A stretch of DNA of 64,000 nt from Faecalibacterium prausnitzii (GTDB lineage: Bacteria; Bacillota; Clostridia; Oscillospirales; Ruminococcaceae), in NCBI RefSeq assembly GCF_003287405.1, contig NZ_PRLD01000012.1:1-64000 (forward strand). The letters are read 5' to 3'. Every line of letters starts with the position of its first letter. Position 1 is the first letter of the stretch. Positions 60,401-64,000 of the stretch are shown one piece after another. Under the pieces are notes generated by a model, which was given only the letters and a program-made list of their open reading frames with translations, was not told the DNA's origin and did no database searches. Made by a program: the position numbers and the translations under genes.

Positions 60401-60608
60401 CCAGAGCAATCTGTGCTTCGATGCCGCCGCCATTGTCCTGTACGTTGTCGAGGCCTTTCTGTACCACTTCGGTCAGGTACTGCGCCAGCACTTTAGAGGC
60501 TTCTGCCGTGTCGATGGGCGCAGTGGATTTACGAGCTTCCGGAACCTCCGAAAGCTCACGGTTCAGCGCATTGTTAATGACCTGTTCGTACAGTCCGGGG
60601 TGAAGCAT
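57450..60608 (-). CDS. PLD-like nuclease - SF2 helicase - DUF3427 protein
   Basis: 1052 residues; ATG at 60608 with CAAGGAAGTG. Residues about 140-290 are a phospholipase D-like nuclease with one HxK motif (LHAKTYVFYR, 221-230) and GSSNLSN (240-246). A DEAD/DEAH helicase follows from about 330: Walker A AATGTGKT, VVDEFHHAA, GLTATPERMDG, and motif VI QQLGRGLRL. The last 350 residues are DUF3427-like. This three-domain layout recurs in predicted anti-phage genes. The NUDIX gene behind it is probably a partner. Confidence 0.88.
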   Translation of the reverse strand: MLHPGLYEQVINNALNRELSEVPEARKSTAPIDTAEASKVLAQYLTEVVQKGLDNVQDNGGGIEAQIALANQIVSTIQTTTKEPDFAALGVDQRAEQLLALLRENDPRLATGKAAKDIERPETPLAQSSLFTGAIHEPQMYTELKKEIVSADHIDMLVSFIKWSGLRLLMDELRQFTQNGGELRIITTSYMGATDVKAIEELRQLPNTKIKVSYDTKRTRLHAKTYVFYRDTGFTTAYVGSSNLSNAAISSGLEWNVKVTRKDLPETIDKIAATFESYWNAGEFEYYNEGQRERLARALKAEKYSETDHSGIYTLDILPYSYQQEILDKLEAERTVRGHNRNLVVAATGTGKTVISALDYKRFCKQHPGKPCRLLFVAHREEILKQSLYTFRAVLKDANFGELLVGNYKADSIEYLFISIQTFNSQDFTAKTGADFYDYIVVDEFHHAAAPTYQKLLEYYQPHILLGLTATPERMDGKSILDYFGGRVAAEIRLPEAIDRKLLCPFQYFGVTDTADLSSLKWRTGGYDKAELSNLYTFSGMVAQRRADLVVNSILKYVTDIDEVKGLGFCVSIEHARFMADYFNTHAIPSIALTGDSSDEERNTAKQQLVSGEIRFIFVVDIYNEGVDIPEVNTVLFLRPTESLTVFLQQLGRGLRLAENKECLTVLDFIGQANKKYNFEEKFTALLSNTTHSVSREIKEGFVSAPKGCYIQLEKIAAKYVLDNISSSYDRTSGLVARAASFTEDTGLPLTLGDFLDYYHLDPRAIYSKKLCFARLCVRAGVTDDFAEPLEEIMTKAFARFAVVDSRRWIQFLLDLLPKLDNTDFSALPPVEQRMLQMFYVTVWGKTAEDWNGEEVLDNLYALSDSPVLLGELQALLQYQYDRIDFIDEPVDVGFDCPLDLHCTYTRDQLLVALDFLKPATVREGVKWLPEKQLDVFFVTLNKADKDYSPSTMYKDYSINESLFHWQSQSTTAENSATGQRYIHHRAKGSRVLLFVREFKADARFGGAGAYTYLGTVNYVKHEGSRPMNITWKLDRPIPAKFLKKTNKLVVG

Positions 60609-60829
60609 GATGACACTTCCTTGCAGTTTTCTTCTATTATAGCGCGGACAAAAGCCCTATTCAATGCTCACAATACGGATGAGACATTGCTTAACCACTC
60701 AAAAAGAACAATAAACAGGCAGGCTGCTGACATATTTCTGTACTAATCTCTGGAAAGAAGTCAGAAAGTGCTCTATAATGAACTTATAACGAATTCGGAT
60801 TCTACAAAATACCCAAAGAGGTGTGCTCT

Positions 60830-63082
60830 ATGGAACCATTAAAAGCAACCAGCGTCAATAGCCGTACGGAAGAACTGTTTGTTCAGCTGTTCTGTGAAGC
60901 ATTCGGCCCGGAGAAAACAGAAAATTTGCAGGTTCAGTATCCGTGTGTTGATATCTATGGTCGGCATCGCTACATCGACTTTGCGTTGGAATCGCCTGAA
61001 TCCAAAATTGCAATCGAGATAGACGGAGAAACTTACCACAACCCAAGTAAGGTTTCCGAGAACAAGTATGCAGATGACCTTCTGAAGCAGAACAGTCTGG
61101 TTTATGATAACTGGAAGGTTTACCGCTGGATTTACAGTCAGCTGGAAAAGCAGCCGGAAAAGGTCAAGGATGAGCTGATTACATTTTTGGGCAGCAGCCC
61201 AATGTTCAAGGCATTTGAAGCAGACCTTCCGGTTCAGATGGGTCAGACAATCGAACTCCGGGATTATCAGCAGGAAGCCATCGAGAACCTGAAAAAGGTG
61301 CGGGACGATGGGAAAACCATCGCATTGCTGTACCATGCGACAGGCGTAGGAAAGACCATTACCGCAGCGACAGATGCGAAAGCCGTGGGCGGGCGCACGC
61401 TGTTTCTGGTAAATGCGCTGAAACTAGCATCTCAGGCGAAGGATACCTTTGCGAGGGTGTGGCCGGAGGCGACACTTGGCGAGTATACCGGTGGACAGAA
61501 AGATGTTTCACAGACCGTTATTTTTGCAACTGTCCAGAGCATTTCCAAAGATTTGGAAAAGTTTTCGCCCACAGCGTTTGACTACCTGATTGTTGACGAG
61601 TGCCACCATGCGGCAGCGAATACCTATCAAAAAATCTTTACATATTTTCACCCGAAGTTCATTCTTGGCCTGACAGCGACCCCGGAACGCAGCGATGGCG
61701 AGGATATGCTGGAACTGTTTCAGAATGTGGCGCACAAGGTGGATTTGAAAACAGCAGTGGAACGTGGCGTGCTGGTGCCCATCCGCTGCATCCGGGTCAA
61801 AACTAACATCGATCTGACGGACGTGCGCATCAACGGTATCAAGTATAATTCGCAGGACTTGGAAAGCAAGCTGTTTATCCCGGAACGGAATCAGCTGATC
61901 GTGGATACCTATCTGAAATATGTGAACGGAAAAAAGACGGTGATCTTCTGCGCCAGCGTAGACCATGCTGCGGAAATCGCAAAGTTGCTGCGCGACAATG
62001 GAGTAGACGCAGAAGCCGTTTCTGGACGTGACCGTGTGGAGATTCGGGAGAAAGTCCTGAAGGATTACGAAACAGGGTCAACGGACGTATTGTGCGCCTG
62101 CGATTTGCTGAACGAAGGCTGGGACAGCCCGCATACCACCGTTCTGTTTATGGCACGGCCAACGATGTCCAAAACTATCTATATGCAGCAGCTTGGTCGT
62201 GGTACGCGCCGTTGTCCGGGCAAGGATGACTTGCTTGTCATCGACTTCGTAGACAACGCCAATATGTTCAATATGCCGTATAGTCTGCATCGTGTGCTGA
62301 ACATTGCCAAATATCAGCCGATGGCCTATGTTCTGGCACCGGAAAATAAACGGAAATTGGATCAGGATATGCTTTTCAAAGGCGAGAAGCCCGAAGCATG
62401 GCTGGATGTTCCGATTGATGTGGATAACTATGAAATCATTGACCTGTTCAACTGGCAGAACAGCGTCAAAGATATGATTTCGCAGATTGAGCTTGTCCGC
62501 ATGGTCGATGTTCAGTCCGAAACGGTTGAACGCTATATTAAAGACGGAAAAATCAAGCCTGATCTTTCCATTCCGTTTGGGGATAAGCGGATGTTCCACT
62601 ATTTCCGGGAGGAAAGCATCCGAAATATCGCTAAACAGTATGGCTGGGATTTAATTACGCCGCAGAATATGGCAGACAAGTTTATGAAGTTCATCGAAAC
62701 AATGGATATGAGCTATTCCTATAAGCCGGTGCTGCTCAAGGCAATCTACGAGTATATGGACAGCAACGGTCGGGTAGCTCTGCCGGATGTTGTGGATTAT
62801 TTTATCGACTTCTATGAAGATCGTAAAGCGCATGGGATGATAGCAGAAAAGCCGAACAGCATCTATCAGAAGGGTGGATACACCCGGAAAGATGTGGAGA
62901 AAAATGTTCTTTCCAATCCGTTCAAGCGGTTTGAGGATATGCGTTTCCTGATGCGCTGCAAGGATGTGGAAACCATTGAAGTCAACCCAATCATTTTCCG
63001 CAAGCTCACGAAGGAAGATTGGCTGCATATCATAAGGGTCTGCGATAAGAGTCTGGAAAAGTATTATACGAGAATCTCTTGA
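60830..63082 (+). CDS. Nuclease-helicase fusion (DUF559/Vsr-like plus SF2 helicase)
   Basis: 750 residues from 60830, with AAAGAGGTG eight bases upstream; the frame also opens at a GTG 60821. The N-terminal 100 residues have a PD-(D/E)XK-like pattern: YIDFAL (Asp50) and IAIEIDGETYH (Glu63, Asp65), as in very-short-patch-repair-like nucleases. The helicase has Walker A ATGVGKTITAA (170-180), VDECHHAA (about 253), GLTATPERSDG and QQLGRGTRRCPG. C-terminal domain unrecognised. It is divergent from the PLD-helicase operon, with a 221-base gap. Likely a restriction-type factor. Confidence 0.85.
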   Translation: MEPLKATSVNSRTEELFVQLFCEAFGPEKTENLQVQYPCVDIYGRHRYIDFALESPESKIAIEIDGETYHNPSKVSENKYADDLLKQNSLVYDNWKVYRWIYSQLEKQPEKVKDELITFLGSSPMFKAFEADLPVQMGQTIELRDYQQEAIENLKKVRDDGKTIALLYHATGVGKTITAATDAKAVGGRTLFLVNALKLASQAKDTFARVWPEATLGEYTGGQKDVSQTVIFATVQSISKDLEKFSPTAFDYLIVDECHHAAANTYQKIFTYFHPKFILGLTATPERSDGEDMLELFQNVAHKVDLKTAVERGVLVPIRCIRVKTNIDLTDVRINGIKYNSQDLESKLFIPERNQLIVDTYLKYVNGKKTVIFCASVDHAAEIAKLLRDNGVDAEAVSGRDRVEIREKVLKDYETGSTDVLCACDLLNEGWDSPHTTVLFMARPTMSKTIYMQQLGRGTRRCPGKDDLLVIDFVDNANMFNMPYSLHRVLNIAKYQPMAYVLAPENKRKLDQDMLFKGEKPEAWLDVPIDVDNYEIIDLFNWQNSVKDMISQIELVRMVDVQSETVERYIKDGKIKPDLSIPFGDKRMFHYFREESIRNIAKQYGWDLITPQNMADKFMKFIETMDMSYSYKPVLLKAIYEYMDSNGRVALPDVVDYFIDFYEDRKAHGMIAEKPNSIYQKGGYTRKDVEKNVLSNPFKRFEDMRFLMRCKDVETIEVNPIIFRKLTKEDWLHIIRVCDKSLEKYYTRIS

Positions 63083-63121
63083 AGTTAGTATAGAAAATAT
63101 CGATTTGGGGTGGCGATAACG

Positions 63122-64000
63122 ATGAAGATAAATCAACTTTTAGATGAAATAGATCTTCCTGAAAGGTACTTTAGTGAGGCATTTATCATTGGTGAAAAAT
63201 TCGAAGAGGAAGCAAGTAAATACCTAACACTTCTTGACAATTGTGATGAGTGTGATCTTGATGCCGATAAAAAAGCTGAATTTAATGAAAAATTAAATGA
63301 GTCAAAAAGGGTTGCCGCTGAGATAAGTACAAAAATAATTGCTGTCTTCGAAAGCTATGAAGAATCGAATTATAAGGTATCGCAAGAACTATTCGATGAA
63401 GTCATGGAAATTTTGAGACCAGCTCTTTTTATAAGTTTGATGAACGGGAGAATTCTTGTATCTGCTGGAGAAAAAACAATCTGCACATGTATGAGACTGT
63501 TTGGAAGTTCTAATGGGGGACGATACTTTAGAATTAGGGCTGTAGATGGCCGTAGTCAGACTATCAAAAGTAATCCAAATGAATTGTTTCATATTCCAAT
63601 GAATAAGCGAGCATATTCGAGTAATGAAAGATTCAGCTTAGCAGGATTTCCATGCCTGTACTTATCTACAATGCTCCCTCTCGCTTGGCAGGAATGTAAT
63701 TATCCCTCAAAATATTATTATTCTGAATATCAATATATTTGGAGTGAAAGCCAGGATAATAAAATAGATCTGAGCAAAGAACTGAAATTATTGGCATTAT
63801 ATTCTCCCATGGAGATAAAAACGTGGGGATTTACGGTAAAATACAATGATTTTGAAGTGTGGAATGAGGTGATCTGTCGGTATCTTAAAATGTATCCGTT
63901 GATTTTGGCATGCTCATTTATAAATCAAAGTGGCAACACACCATATAAGCAGGAATATATAATTTCACAAATGCTGATGCAGTGGGTTAAGCGAAATCAT
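63122..64000 (+). CDS. RES-domain-like protein, cut by the window end
   Basis: 293 residues visible, no stop before the edge. The ATG at 63122 has GGGGTGGCG upstream, a weak site. The N-terminal 100 residues are helical and acidic. From about 135 the pattern ELFHIPMNKRAYSSNERFS, then LAGFPCLYLSTMLPLAWQEC, matches RES-domain proteins, which degrade NAD+ in toxin-antitoxin and defence settings. The gene is AT-rich. It starts 39 bases after the nuclease-helicase gene on the same strand, suggesting co-transcription. The full architecture cannot be judged from the visible part. Confidence 0.6.
   Translation, partial: MKINQLLDEIDLPERYFSEAFIIGEKFEEEASKYLTLLDNCDECDLDADKKAEFNEKLNESKRVAAEISTKIIAVFESYEESNYKVSQELFDEVMEILRPALFISLMNGRILVSAGEKTICTCMRLFGSSNGGRYFRIRAVDGRSQTIKSNPNELFHIPMNKRAYSSNERFSLAGFPCLYLSTMLPLAWQECNYPSKYYYSEYQYIWSESQDNKIDLSKELKLLALYSPMEIKTWGFTVKYNDFEVWNEVICRYLKMYPLILACSFINQSGNTPYKQEYIISQMLMQWVKRNH

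Overview
The window looks like chromosome from a GC-rich gut Firmicute of the Oscillospiraceae, most like Faecalibacterium or a close relative. The reasons are GC-rich coding with Firmicute-type AGGAGG ribosome sites, an hrcA-grpE-dnaK-dnaJ operon under a CIRCE element, a T-box leader on asnS, SpoVA/Gpr/SpoIIP/SpoVT remnants of a sporulation programme, and many copies of an intergenic palindromic repeat. The species assignment is inference.

Chromosomal core, 1-47 kb. In order: an LCP-like envelope protein; a MocR-type regulator divergent from an ECF vitamin transporter S component (probably vitamin B6); a BaiN-like flavoprotein; spoVT; the heat-shock operon; a fic gene bracketed by two copies of a four-site operator-like array; two paralogous double-glycine-leader (bacteriocin-like) peptides; a surface O-acetylation set (MBOAT, DHHW, DUF4358 lipoprotein); a VanY-type carboxypeptidase; spoVAC-AD-AE; rpsT, gpr and spoIIP; a lipoprotein; T-box/asnS; mutY; a degenerate M23 protein; an anti-sigma/sigma pair; an aldo-keto reductase; prfC; a GNAT-MnmM fusion; an HtrA protease; a type I pullulanase; a SpoVK-like double AAA protein; a HAD phosphatase; ilvE; an esterase-esterase-ATP-grasp set; and a MATE exporter. 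Seven copies of a roughly 140-200 bp palindromic repeat lie in intergenic gaps. Several carry a second module, a hairpin whose stem differs at each site while its loop and flanks are kept.

Integrated island, from 47.1 kb to beyond the right edge. A tRNA-Ser(CGA) gene is preceded by a copy of its own 5' half and followed by a tyrosine integrase and an excisionase-like HTH protein. Next comes about 1.35 kb of non-coding sequence with two tandem copies of a structured, probably minus-strand RNA and six copies of a short motif. The cargo is visibly AT-richer and defence-like: an N6-adenine methyltransferase, a protein with two GHKL ATPase domains, a receiver-domain protein and an HNH nuclease in one tight operon; a NUDIX hydrolase coupled to a PLD-helicase-DUF3427 protein; a nuclease-helicase fusion; and a RES-like protein cut by the window end. 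The methyltransferase/GHKL/receiver/HNH operon is the best candidate for an undescribed system: it reads like a restriction-modification module run by a phosphorelay. The tandem RNAs and the duplicated fic operator array are the next strongest observations.
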